Below are positions 16,522-25,099 of a DNA stretch of 64,000 nucleotides, piece by piece. The DNA comes from SFEL01 sp045603585. Its GTDB lineage: Bacteria > Bacillota > Clostridia > Christensenellales > CAG-138. The DNA is taken from contig JAZUMK010000027.1 of the NCBI GenBank assembly GCA_045603585.1, forward strand, positions 1-64,000, in the 5' to 3' direction. The translations under genes were made by a program, and so were the position numbers. Under the pieces are notes generated by a model. That model was not told the origin of the DNA, ran no database searches, and saw only the letters and a program-made list of their open reading frames with translations. The number at the start of each line of letters is the position of its first letter. The stretch's first letter is position 1.

Positions 16522-18063
16522 TTATTTGGCAAACTCCACAGCGCGGGTCTCGCGGATTACGTTTACCTTTATCTGGCCGGGATATTCAAGCTCGGTTTCG
16601 ATGCGCTTGACGATTTCCTTTGCCATGATGATGGTATCGGAGTCATTTACGTTTTCAGGCTTTACCATGATGCGGATCTCACGACCGGCCTGAATTGCAA
16701 AGGACTTATCAACACCCTCAAAGGAGCTGGCAATTTCTTCAAGCTTTTCAAGGCGCTTGATGTAATTCTCAAGGGTCTCACGGCGTGCGCCGGGACGAGC
16801 TGCGGAAATGGCATCTGCCGCCTGAACCAGTACAGCTTCAACAGTGCTGGGTTCCACGTCTCCATGGTGAGCCATGATGGCATGAATGACCTGATTGTTT
16901 TCGCGGTATTTCTTGGCAAGGTCTGCGCCGATCTGGGCATGAGGACCTTCGATTTCGTGGTCAACGCCCTTACCGATATCGTGAAGCAGGCCTGCGCGCT
17001 TTGCAAGAGCAACGTTGGCGCCCAGTTCGGATGCCATCATACCTGCAAGGTGAGCAACCTCAATGGAATGCTTGAGAACGTTCTGACCATAGCTGGTGCG
17101 GTACTTGAGGCGGCCGATCAGCTTTACAAGCTCATGGTGCAGACCGTGAATGCCAACCTGGAAGATGGCCTGTTCACCGGCTTCGCGAATCTGAGTATCC
17201 ACTTCGCGGCGTGCCTTCTCAACCATTTCCTCTATGCGGGCAGGGTGAATACGGCCGTCGGTAATAAGCCTTTCAAGGGCAATGCGGGCGATCTCGCGGC
17301 GAACGGGATCAAAGCCGGAAAGGATAACGGCTTCGGGAGTATCGTCGATTATAAGATCTACGCCGGTGGCGGTTTCAAGGGTGCGGATATTGCGGCCTTC
17401 ACGACCGATTATGCGGCCCTTCATTTCGTCATTGGGCAGGGGTACTACGGAAACGGGAGTTTCTGCAACGTGGTCTGCCGCGCAGCGCTGTACTGCAAGG
17501 GATATGATATTCCTTGCACGCTTATCGGCCTCTTCCTTGGTCTTTGCTTCTATCTCGCGAAGCATTATTGCTGCATCGTGACGTGCATCACGCTCAACAT
17601 TGCTCAGGAGTATTTCCTTTGCCTCGTCCATAGACAAACCGGAAATGGTTTCAAGCTCCTTAAGCTGTTTATTATGCAGTTCCTTAATGGCGGCTTCGGT
17701 CTCCTCTGCCTCCTTGATTTTCTGATTGAGCTGCTGCTCGCGCTGCTCCACTCCATCGATCTTTTTGTCCAGAGTTTCCTCTCTCTGGAGCAGCCTGCGT
17801 TCATTGCGCTGCAGTTCGTTGCGGCGTTCTCTGAGTTCTTTTTCGTTTTCGTTCTTAATGCGATAGGCCTCTTCCTTCGCTTCAAGGACAGTTTCTTTTT
17901 TAATGGTTTCTGCCCTCTTCTGGGCATCGCTGATCATCTTTTTTACTGCATCTTCGGCGTTTGCTATCTTTGCTTCAGCTATGTTGCGCCTGTAAACATA
18001 TCCTCCAAAGCCGCCTACCGCAAGGCATACTACGCCTATCAGTATCGCTATCCATATTTGCAC
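16522..18063 (-). CDS. rny: Ribonuclease Y
   Basis: A 513-residue membrane-anchored endoribonuclease that starts mRNA decay in Bacillota. A single N-terminal membrane segment (residues 3-23) is followed by a long coiled coil rich in Glu, Lys and Arg (about 28-190). A KH domain has its GxxG loop at Gly220-Arg-Glu-Gly223. The HD metal-binding domain has His342 and His361-Asp362 (LLHDIGK). The start codon is GTG, with GGAGG 12 nt upstream, a rather long spacing. Position downstream of recA matches B. subtilis. The YmcA/YlbF-type protein at 3.2 kb is a plausible modulator. Confidence 0.97.
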   Translation of the reverse strand: MQIWIAILIGVVCLAVGGFGGYVYRRNIAEAKIANAEDAVKKMISDAQKRAETIKKETVLEAKEEAYRIKNENEKELRERRNELQRNERRLLQREETLDKKIDGVEQREQQLNQKIKEAEETEAAIKELHNKQLKELETISGLSMDEAKEILLSNVERDARHDAAIMLREIEAKTKEEADKRARNIISLAVQRCAADHVAETPVSVVPLPNDEMKGRIIGREGRNIRTLETATGVDLIIDDTPEAVILSGFDPVRREIARIALERLITDGRIHPARIEEMVEKARREVDTQIREAGEQAIFQVGIHGLHHELVKLIGRLKYRTSYGQNVLKHSIEVAHLAGMMASELGANVALAKRAGLLHDIGKGVDHEIEGPHAQIGADLAKKYRENNQVIHAIMAHHGDVEPSTVEAVLVQAADAISAARPGARRETLENYIKRLEKLEEIASSFEGVDKSFAIQAGREIRIMVKPENVNDSDTIIMAKEIVKRIETELEYPGQIKVNVIRETRAVEFAK

Positions 18064-18212
18064 GATATACGTTAACCTCCAAATAAATATATATAAATGT
18101 ATCCGAGTGTAAAATACTCAGCATGCATGGACAAATATTTCTATAGACGAATCTACGAAACTACACACCGATATAATACTTCAAAATTGATTATAACCCC
18201 ATAGCAAAATAA

Positions 18213-18247
18213 AAGTCAAGGACGCATATACAAAGCTTCCCTGACTT
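18213..18247 (-). terminator. Probable terminator of recA
   Basis: AAGTCAAGG (18213-18221) and CCTGACTT (18240-18247) pair with one bulge around an 18-nt loop. On the minus strand TTATTTT follows. It lies about 35 nt after the recA stop. Confidence 0.5.
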
Positions 18248-18281
18248 ATATAAAAATTCTAAATATTACTTTTTATGCAAA

Positions 18282-19310
18282 TTAATCCTCGTCATCAAAA
18301 TCGGGAATGCTATCCTCATTTGATGCTGTTACAATAAGCTTTTCCCTTATCTTAGATTCTATTTCTGCACAAAGCTCCTTATTGTCCTTGAGGAAAAGGC
18401 GGGCATTATCGCGGCCCTGAGCCATGCGGATATCATTATAAGAATACCATGCACCGGTCTTGGCAATGATTTTATGTTCTACCGCCATATCGAGAACAGA
18501 GCTTTCCTTGGAGATACCTTCGCCGTAAATGATATCAAACTCGGCGATCTTAAAGGGAGGAGAAACCTTGTTCTTTACTACCTTTATGCGGGTACGGCTG
18601 CCCACAAAGTCAGTGCCGTTTTTGATGGTGTCGAGCTTGCGTACATCCAGGCGGATGGATGCGTAGAACTTCAGCGCCTTGCCGCCGGTTGTGGTTTCGG
18701 GATTGCCGAACATCACGCCAACCTTTTCGCGCAGCTGGTTGATAAAAATAACGATGGTATTTGACTTGCTGATTACACCGGTAAGCTTTCTGAGAGCCTG
18801 TGACATAAGGCGGGCCTGCAAGCCAACGTGGGAATCGCCCATATCGCCTTCCAGTTCTGCCTTGGGAACCAGAGCAGCTACAGAGTCGATAACAACGATA
18901 TCCACCGCACCGCTGCGGCAAAGCAGCTCGGCGATTTCCAGAGCTTCTTCGCCGGTATCCGGCTGAGAAATATAAAGATTCTCCGTATCAACGCCGAGAT
19001 TTTCGGCATATACGGGATCAAGGGCATGCTCTGCATCGATAAATGCAGCTGTGCCGCCCATCTTCTGCGCTTCCGCAATGGCATGCAGGGCAACCGTGGT
19101 TTTACCGGAGGATTCAGGTCCGTAAATCTCAACTATACGGCCGCGGGGGATGCCGCCTACACCCAGAGCGCAGTCCAGCTCAAGGCATCCTGAGGAAATA
19201 GTGGATATGGTTATCTTTTCCGCTGCATCTCCCAGCTTCATAACCGCACCCTTGCCAAACTTCTTTTCTACCTGAGACAGGGCAAGTTCCAATGCTTTCT
19301 GCTTTTCCAT
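18282..19310 (-). CDS. recA: Recombinase RecA
   Basis: A 342-residue RecA, near the usual length. The Walker A is GPESSGKT (64-71) and the C-terminus is acidic (DFDDED). It forms filaments on single-stranded DNA, drives strand exchange and stimulates LexA self-cleavage. It follows cinA by 36 nt in the same direction, the common cinA-recA order. A TATAAT on the minus strand (19351-19346) at the end of cinA could be a -10, but no good -35 is seen. I found no GAAC-N4-GTTC box upstream. The ribosome binding site is weak (GGCGGA). Confidence 0.98.
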   Translation of the reverse strand: MEKQKALELALSQVEKKFGKGAVMKLGDAAEKITISTISSGCLELDCALGVGGIPRGRIVEIYGPESSGKTTVALHAIAEAQKMGGTAAFIDAEHALDPVYAENLGVDTENLYISQPDTGEEALEIAELLCRSGAVDIVVIDSVAALVPKAELEGDMGDSHVGLQARLMSQALRKLTGVISKSNTIVIFINQLREKVGVMFGNPETTTGGKALKFYASIRLDVRKLDTIKNGTDFVGSRTRIKVVKNKVSPPFKIAEFDIIYGEGISKESSVLDMAVEHKIIAKTGAWYSYNDIRMAQGRDNARLFLKDNKELCAEIESKIREKLIVTASNEDSIPDFDDED

Positions 19311-19346
19311 TATAATTCAATCCGCCTTTGTTTCTTATTAGGATAA

Positions 19347-20609
19347 TTATATCATGTAAACAGTGGGTTTGTACATACCCTTTGACAAAATTAGTTTCCT
19401 CAAAAGATTCAGAGCGTTTAATGTGGCCGTTCCCCTTATCCGTTCGCGGCTTCCTTTAAGGTTGAATTCGTCCGCCTGGGTGCCATCCTTATGTGAAACT
19501 CCGATATAAACCCGCCCGACCTGATCAGCTGCACCTGAAGGTCCTGCGTAACCCGTGGTGGAAATTCCTATATCGGCACCGGAAGAAAGCCTTATTCCTT
19601 CAGCCATTTCTTTCGCTGTTTCGGCGCTGACCGCTGTGTATTTTTCCAGCGTTTCCGCCTTCACGCCAAGGCGGCGCATCTTTGCTTCGGGAGAATAGGT
19701 TACCGCTCCCTCAATAAACCATTCGGAGCTGCCCGGAACGGATATCAATCTTGAAGCAATCATTCCCCCTGTACAGCTTTCGGCAACAGCAAGCTTAAGT
19801 CCGTTTTTCGCCAGCAGCTCGGCACACACCTCATGCATCTCCGCCCCGTGGGAAGAATAGACATACTCACCTATTCTTTCGCATATCGCATCCATTACAG
19901 GAAGAATAAGCTTCTCCCCTTCCTCTTTGTCTATGCAGCGGGCAGTGATCCGCAAAGTGGTTTCTGCGGATTTTGCATATGGAGCGATGGTGGGATTGGT
20001 CTGGGAATCCACAATATCCTGAATGTCATGCTCAACCTGAGATTCTCCACGGCCGAATATGCGCAAAGTACGGGAATAGAATTGGCAGCTGCTCAGCTTC
20101 TGGAGATACGGCACCACCTGCGCCTCAAACATAGGCTCCATTTCCCAAGGAGGGCCCGGCATCATGATGGCAGCTTTTCCGTCCATTTCCATGATACAGC
20201 CGGGTGCGGAGCCGTTTGGATTTGGCAGGATTATGCAATGCTCTTTAGGGAACATCACCTGTTTAAAATTATTGGGTGTGCACTGATATCCGCGGGATAC
20301 CATGCGCTCTATTAGCTTTTGCTTGTGATCTTCATACACTACAAGCTCAAGTCCGAAATAATCCGCAATTGTTTCCTTTGTAAGGTCGTCTTCTGTTGGG
20401 CCAAGGCCGCCGGTAAATATCAGAATATCCGATCGGGAAAAGCCTGTGCGTATGCACTCTTTAAGCCTGTCGTGATTGTCCCCTACGGTAATATGATAAT
20501 AAAGGTTGATGCCAAAATCAGCAAGACGGGCAGAAATATACCGGGCATTGGTATTGAGTATCTGCCCCATGAGAAGCTCTGTGCCAACCGAGATTATTTC
20601 AGCATTCAT
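19347..20609 (-). CDS. cinA: CinA family protein (competence/damage-inducible)
   Basis: A 420-residue two-domain CinA. The N-terminal MoCF/COG1058 domain (about 1-170) has the FTGGLGPTEDD motif and is linked to ADP-ribose pyrophosphatase activity in the family. The C-terminal CinA domain (about 255-415) contains AVAESCTGG and TGYAGPSG, the motifs of nicotinamide mononucleotide deamidase (PncC). The likely role is pyridine nucleotide salvage after DNA ligase releases NMN. It lies between pgsA (17-nt gap) and recA (36-nt gap), as in many Bacillota. Confidence 0.95.
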   Translation of the reverse strand: MNAEIISVGTELLMGQILNTNARYISARLADFGINLYYHITVGDNHDRLKECIRTGFSRSDILIFTGGLGPTEDDLTKETIADYFGLELVVYEDHKQKLIERMVSRGYQCTPNNFKQVMFPKEHCIILPNPNGSAPGCIMEMDGKAAIMMPGPPWEMEPMFEAQVVPYLQKLSSCQFYSRTLRIFGRGESQVEHDIQDIVDSQTNPTIAPYAKSAETTLRITARCIDKEEGEKLILPVMDAICERIGEYVYSSHGAEMHEVCAELLAKNGLKLAVAESCTGGMIASRLISVPGSSEWFIEGAVTYSPEAKMRRLGVKAETLEKYTAVSAETAKEMAEGIRLSSGADIGISTTGYAGPSGAADQVGRVYIGVSHKDGTQADEFNLKGSRERIRGTATLNALNLLRKLILSKGMYKPTVYMI

Positions 20610-20626
20610 GATACACTTTCCCTGAT

Positions 20627-21166
20627 TTACTTAAAGTCAATGCAGCTGCGGTTTTTTGCAATATAATCCCATGCGGAAATAACGGTAAAGAATACGGATA
20701 TCCATACCATCCATATATCCAGCCTGAAGCCGAATACCTTCATTACCAGATCCTGCAGCATTACCAGAACCATCGCAATAGCCTGAGTGGTGGTTTTTAC
20801 CTTGCCAAGCCAGTTTGCCGCAATAACTACGCCGCTGCCTGCGGAAACCAGCCTGAATCCGCTGATAAGAAACTCTCTTGCGATGATAATAATGGCAGCT
20901 ATGGGGCTAAGCAATCCCTTGGCAGTAAGCATAATAAGGGCGCTGGCGGTCAGCAGCTTATCCGCAATGGGATCCATCAGCTTGCCGAAGTTGGTTACAA
21001 GGTTTTGAGTTCTTGCAATGTAGCCATCGGCAATATCAGTAATAAATGCCGCAACGAATATTATCGCAGCAACATATACCGCCCAGGATGCATCGATATA
21101 GAAGCAAGCAATATAAAGGGGTACAAGGCAAATTCTTAAAAGTGTCAGTTTGTTTGGAAGATTCAT
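20627..21166 (-). CDS. pgsA: CDP-diacylglycerol--glycerol-3-phosphate 3-phosphatidyltransferase
   Basis: A 179-residue integral membrane enzyme that makes phosphatidylglycerol phosphate, the first step to phosphatidylglycerol and cardiolipin. The CDP-alcohol phosphatidyltransferase signature is visible as DIADGYIAR followed by GKLMDPIADK (residues about 42-70), with its conserved Asp, Gly and Arg residues. Five or six hydrophobic segments cover most of the chain. It overlaps the rimO stop by 4 nt (ATGA) and is followed by cinA after 17 nt. Confidence 0.95.
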   Translation of the reverse strand: MNLPNKLTLLRICLVPLYIACFYIDASWAVYVAAIIFVAAFITDIADGYIARTQNLVTNFGKLMDPIADKLLTASALIMLTAKGLLSPIAAIIIIAREFLISGFRLVSAGSGVVIAANWLGKVKTTTQAIAMVLVMLQDLVMKVFGFRLDIWMVWISVFFTVISAWDYIAKNRSCIDFK

Positions 21167-22458
21167 ATCTCCTCTCCCTCCATATCATATGGGCCTGCCT
21201 CGGTTATTCTTACCATGGTAAAATCACCGTGCTTAAGGCTTTTATTTTTCAATGCAAACATTATAGTGCCGTCCACTTCGGGAGCTTCCGCATAGGTGCG
21301 GCCGTAAGCTATGTCGCCGCTTATCTGCTCAATTATCGCTTCGGCAACAGTTCCCACACGCTTTTTGTTGTAAGCAAGGGAGATATCCTGCTGAAGGGCC
21401 ATCACCTGATCCAGCCTGCGCTGCTTGATATCTTCATCTATCTGATCAGGCATTTCTGCCGCAGGGGTATCATCCTCCTGAGAGTATGCAAAGGCGCCCA
21501 ATCTGTCAAAACTATGGCTCTGCAAAAATTCGGTCAAGCAGCCGAATTGTTCCTCCGTCTCTCCGGGAAAACCTGTAATAACGGTAGTACGCAGAATAAA
21601 ATCAGAGGATTTCTTTCTTATATACTCGGTTATGTGGCGAATGTGCTCTGCCGATCCGTGACGATTCATAGCCTTGAGCATATCGGGATGGATATGCTGA
21701 ATAGGCATATCGATATAGTTCACAAGCTTAGGCTCCGCTATTATTGTATCGATAAGCTCTTCATCCACGGTATTGGGATAAGTGTAAAGCACTCTGATCC
21801 AATGGAGTTTTTCTATCTTGGCAAGCTGCCGCAGCAATTCACTCAGCATGGGTTTGCCGTAGATATCGGAGCCATAGGCCGATGTATCCTGAGCTATTAC
21901 AATAAGTTCACGAACGCCCTTTTCTGCAAGCTCCTCTGCCTCTTTAATGAGCTTTTCCATGGGAACGCTGACTCTGCCGCCCCTTATGAGAGGTATGGCG
22001 CAGTATGTGCAGCGATTATCGCAGCCGTCTGCAATACGAAGATATGCGCTGTAAGTGGGAGTTGTGAGCAATCTCTGTTCACCGCAGCAGATGTAAGTCA
22101 ATCCCAATGCTTCTGTTATAGCCTTGACTAATCCCGCCTGATCCTTTACTCCCCAAAAGATATCCACCTCAGGGATCTCCTCGCGTAGCTCATTGGGATA
22201 GCGCTGGCTTAAGCATCCCGCAACCACAAGCAGGCGGCATTTGCCCATTGTTTTATACTGGGCCATTTCAAGTATTGTGCCTATGGATTCTTCCTTTGCA
22301 GGCTCAATAAAGCCGCAGGTGTTTATAATGATAACCTCAGCTTCGGATTCATCCGCCGTAATGCAGAACCCGGCTTCTCTCAGATGGCCTAAGATGATCT
22401 CGCTGTCCACGCGGTTTTTGGAACAGCCAAGGGATATAAGTCCCGCAGTTATTGCCAC
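21163..22458 (-). CDS. rimO: Ribosomal protein S12 methylthiotransferase
   Basis: A 431-residue radical-SAM methylthiotransferase acting on the conserved Asp of ribosomal protein S12. UPF0004 cluster ligands are Cys12 (LGCSKN), Cys48 (NTCGF) and Cys82 (GCLSQR). The radical-SAM cluster uses Cys146-x3-Cys150-x2-Cys153, and a TRAM domain ends the protein. ISLGCSKNRVDSE is the RimO signature. The start is the GTG at 22458, with GGAGG 9 nt upstream. The frame is open 19 codons further, but that stretch lies inside ftsK and has no homologous character. It begins 4 nt after the ftsK stop. Confidence 0.95.
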   Translation of the reverse strand: MAITAGLISLGCSKNRVDSEIILGHLREAGFCITADESEAEVIIINTCGFIEPAKEESIGTILEMAQYKTMGKCRLLVVAGCLSQRYPNELREEIPEVDIFWGVKDQAGLVKAITEALGLTYICCGEQRLLTTPTYSAYLRIADGCDNRCTYCAIPLIRGGRVSVPMEKLIKEAEELAEKGVRELIVIAQDTSAYGSDIYGKPMLSELLRQLAKIEKLHWIRVLYTYPNTVDEELIDTIIAEPKLVNYIDMPIQHIHPDMLKAMNRHGSAEHIRHITEYIRKKSSDFILRTTVITGFPGETEEQFGCLTEFLQSHSFDRLGAFAYSQEDDTPAAEMPDQIDEDIKQRRLDQVMALQQDISLAYNKKRVGTVAEAIIEQISGDIAYGRTYAEAPEVDGTIMFALKNKSLKHGDFTMVRITEAGPYDMEGEEI

Positions 22459-22462
22459 TGTA

Positions 22463-24979
22463 TTATTCCTCCGTAGTAGAAGTATTTCCGCCCACAAGCT
22501 GCTGATACTCCGCAAAGCTGTTGATCAGAAGCTTACGGGGCTTGCTGCCGTCAAATCCGCTGACCACCTTCAATTGCTCCATAATGTCTATCAGCCTTGC
22601 AGCGCGGGCATAGCCTACCCTAAGGCGGCGCTGTATCATAGAAATTGAAGCCTGTCCGCTTTCAAGTACGATTTTTACTGCATCATCCAGCAAATCGTCT
22701 TCCTGTTTGCCGTTGCCCTGTCCCATGGCAGTATCCACAGCAGTGGATACTTCTTCCAGAGAGATTTCAGCATACTTGGGTGCATCTTCATCTTTCTGCT
22801 GAGAGGCAAAGAAATCCATAACATCCTCTACCTCTTCATCGCTGACAAAGGCACACTGAGTACGCACGGGCTTGCCTGCTCCATTTGCATGGAAAAGCAT
22901 ATCTCCCTTGCCCAGCAGCTTTTCTGCGCCGCCGGTATCCATGATAACGCGGGAGTCTACCGCAGAAGATACAGCGAGGGCAATTCGGGAAGGTATATTA
23001 GCCTTGATTAGGCCGGTGATGATATCCGTGGAAGGCCTCTGAGTAGCAACGATAAGATGGATGCCTGCTGCACGGCCAAGCTGAGCAATGCGGCATATGG
23101 ATTCTTCCACATCCTTGGCGGCAACCATCATAAGGTCAGCCAGCTCGTCAATGATAATTACAAGACGAGGCATCTTTTCGGCAGGGTCTTCCTGAAGGGA
23201 ATTGTATCTGGATACGCTTCGTGCGTTCACCTTGGACATCTTGCGATATCTTTGATCCATTTCCATTACCGCCCACTTCAATGCACCTGCGGCCTTCTTT
23301 GGGTCAGTTACAACAGGCATAAGCAAGTGAGGCATCGGGGAATAAACCCTCAGCTCCACCTGTTTGGGGTCGATAAGAATCAGCCTTACGTCATCAGGCT
23401 TTTTGCCATATACAAAGCTGAGAATTATATCGTTGATGCATACGCTCTTGCCGGAGCCGGTAGAACCGGCAATGAGCAAATGAGGCATTTTATCCAGGTC
23501 TGCGCATACAACATTGCCTGCGATATCCTTGCCAAGGCCAAAGCGCAGGGCAGAATTTCCGTCGCTGAATTCCGCAGACTCGATTACTTCCCTCAGCAAT
23601 ACAGGTATGGTATCCCTGTTGGGTATCTCTATGCCGATCGCAGACTTGCCGGGAATAGGCGCTTCAATGCGCACTCGTGGCGCAGCCAGTGCCAATGCAA
23701 TATCGTCTGAAAGGCTGGTGATCCTGTTTACTCTTACACCCTGAGCAGGCTGCAGCTCAAAGCGGGTAATTACAGGACCAACGCTGTAGTTGATAACCTT
23801 CGCCTGAATATTGAAGCTGGCAAGGGTTTCTTCAAGCTTCCTTCCCTTCGCAGCGGGAGATTCTGAGCTTTTGCCATAGGATGCAGCGGGCTTTTTAAGT
23901 CTGGAAATGGGAGGCGCAACATATACCGGGGGTTCCGGAACAATGGAGGCCTCAGCCGCTTTTACGTCCGCAGCTGTAGTTTTGGAAGGCTTTACCGGCT
24001 TATCCGGAACGGGCTCTTCTTCATCGTATGCATCCTGTACGGGTTCCTGCCTGAGAGCGCTGTCGTCTACAGCAGAAAGGATATCAAATGGATCGTCATC
24101 ATCGGGATTGCGCTTGGGCAGCGTTCCCTTTTCCGGAATAAATGAAATATCTCCGTCCCAATCCACCGCATCCTCGCGGCGGCGAACTATATGACTGTCG
24201 TCAGCCTTTTTGCGTTTTTTAGATTTGGTAACAGGTTTCTCCTCCGGGCCAAAGGTTTCGGTATAAAGTCCCTTTCCGTTTTGATTCGGACTTTTTTTCT
24301 TGGGAGGGAAAATCTGTTCATAGCCCATTTCTTCGAAGTCATAAACTTCCTGACGGGCCTGTTGCTGCTGAGCATGTGCCGTATGAACCTTTTCAGACAC
24401 GTTCTCCACACCGGTCTTGATCGTACTTCCAACCTTTGCACCCATGGCACGGATGGAAAGCCTTGTTGCAACAAGGAAGATAATCAGAATCGCCGCGCCA
24501 AAGAAAATATAGGTGCCAACAGGACCAAGAAGCAATAACGCAGGATAAGCAAGCAGCGCTCCCAGCAATCCGCCGCCTTTGAAATAGATTTTGCCATAAA
24601 GGTAAGCATCTGAATAATATGAAAGAACGCCTTCACTGGATATGCTGCTTCTCATTGCGGCATGAATTATCACCAGCACACATATCACGCCGGCAAACAG
24701 CAGCCAGAGGGTGGATTCTGCACTGTTGGACTTAGACATCACAATAGACAGCACGCCGAGAACCGCCATAATAACAGGCACAGCATAGCCGGCAATACCA
24801 AACATTCCAAAGCAGAAATTTTTAACCGCAGCGCCAATTACGCCAACAAGGTCAGAGTATATGCCCGCGCCAAGAAAAAGCGCAATGGCAATAAAACAGA
24901 CGCCGATGATCTCCCGTTCGGTCTGCTCTTCCCTTGCCCTGTCGGATTTTTTTACCACCTTGGTATTCTTTTTAGCCAT
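22463..24979 (-). CDS. ftsK: DNA translocase FtsK/SpoIIIE
   Basis: An 838-residue septal DNA pump. Four or five N-terminal membrane segments (about residues 20-175) are followed by an acidic and basic linker (about 190-375). The motor has Walker A GSTGSGKS (Lys511) and Walker B VIIIDELADL. A C-terminal winged-helix gamma domain includes SISMIQRRLRVGYARAARL and would read polar DNA motifs. It clears chromosomes from the division septum and would activate the Xer recombinase. It begins the run of rimO, pgsA, cinA and recA. A GAGGT site lies 9 nt before the ATG. Confidence 0.96.
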   Translation of the reverse strand: MAKKNTKVVKKSDRAREEQTEREIIGVCFIAIALFLGAGIYSDLVGVIGAAVKNFCFGMFGIAGYAVPVIMAVLGVLSIVMSKSNSAESTLWLLFAGVICVLVIIHAAMRSSISSEGVLSYYSDAYLYGKIYFKGGGLLGALLAYPALLLLGPVGTYIFFGAAILIIFLVATRLSIRAMGAKVGSTIKTGVENVSEKVHTAHAQQQQARQEVYDFEEMGYEQIFPPKKKSPNQNGKGLYTETFGPEEKPVTKSKKRKKADDSHIVRRREDAVDWDGDISFIPEKGTLPKRNPDDDDPFDILSAVDDSALRQEPVQDAYDEEEPVPDKPVKPSKTTAADVKAAEASIVPEPPVYVAPPISRLKKPAASYGKSSESPAAKGRKLEETLASFNIQAKVINYSVGPVITRFELQPAQGVRVNRITSLSDDIALALAAPRVRIEAPIPGKSAIGIEIPNRDTIPVLLREVIESAEFSDGNSALRFGLGKDIAGNVVCADLDKMPHLLIAGSTGSGKSVCINDIILSFVYGKKPDDVRLILIDPKQVELRVYSPMPHLLMPVVTDPKKAAGALKWAVMEMDQRYRKMSKVNARSVSRYNSLQEDPAEKMPRLVIIIDELADLMMVAAKDVEESICRIAQLGRAAGIHLIVATQRPSTDIITGLIKANIPSRIALAVSSAVDSRVIMDTGGAEKLLGKGDMLFHANGAGKPVRTQCAFVSDEEVEDVMDFFASQQKDEDAPKYAEISLEEVSTAVDTAMGQGNGKQEDDLLDDAVKIVLESGQASISMIQRRLRVGYARAARLIDIMEQLKVVSGFDGSKPRKLLINSFAEYQQLVGGNTSTTEE

Positions 24980-25042
24980 TTTTACATACCTCTTCTATCA
25001 TACAGAACATTATACACTATATATAGTATTTTTAAAAGTGCT

Positions 25043-25080
25043 GCACAACAAAAAACAAGCCCATCATGTGATGGGCTTGT
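25043..25080 (-). terminator. Terminator of the ispH-rpsA operon
   Basis: A 12-bp perfect stem (25055-25066 with 25069-25080). On the minus strand TTTTTTGTTG follows. It lies 20 nt after the stop of the fusion gene. Confidence 0.9.
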
Positions 25081-25099
25081 GAAAATACTAAGTATTTTA

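Noticed and set aside
16483..18075. 530-codon open frame on the plus strand opposite rny
   Set aside because: It is the antisense of a well-recognised rny gene. Its long length follows from the codon bias of rny. It has no ribosome binding site and no protein-like domain order.
21046..22131. 361-codon plus-strand frame opposite pgsA and rimO
   Set aside because: Antisense shadow of two conserved enzymes; sequence shows no family character.
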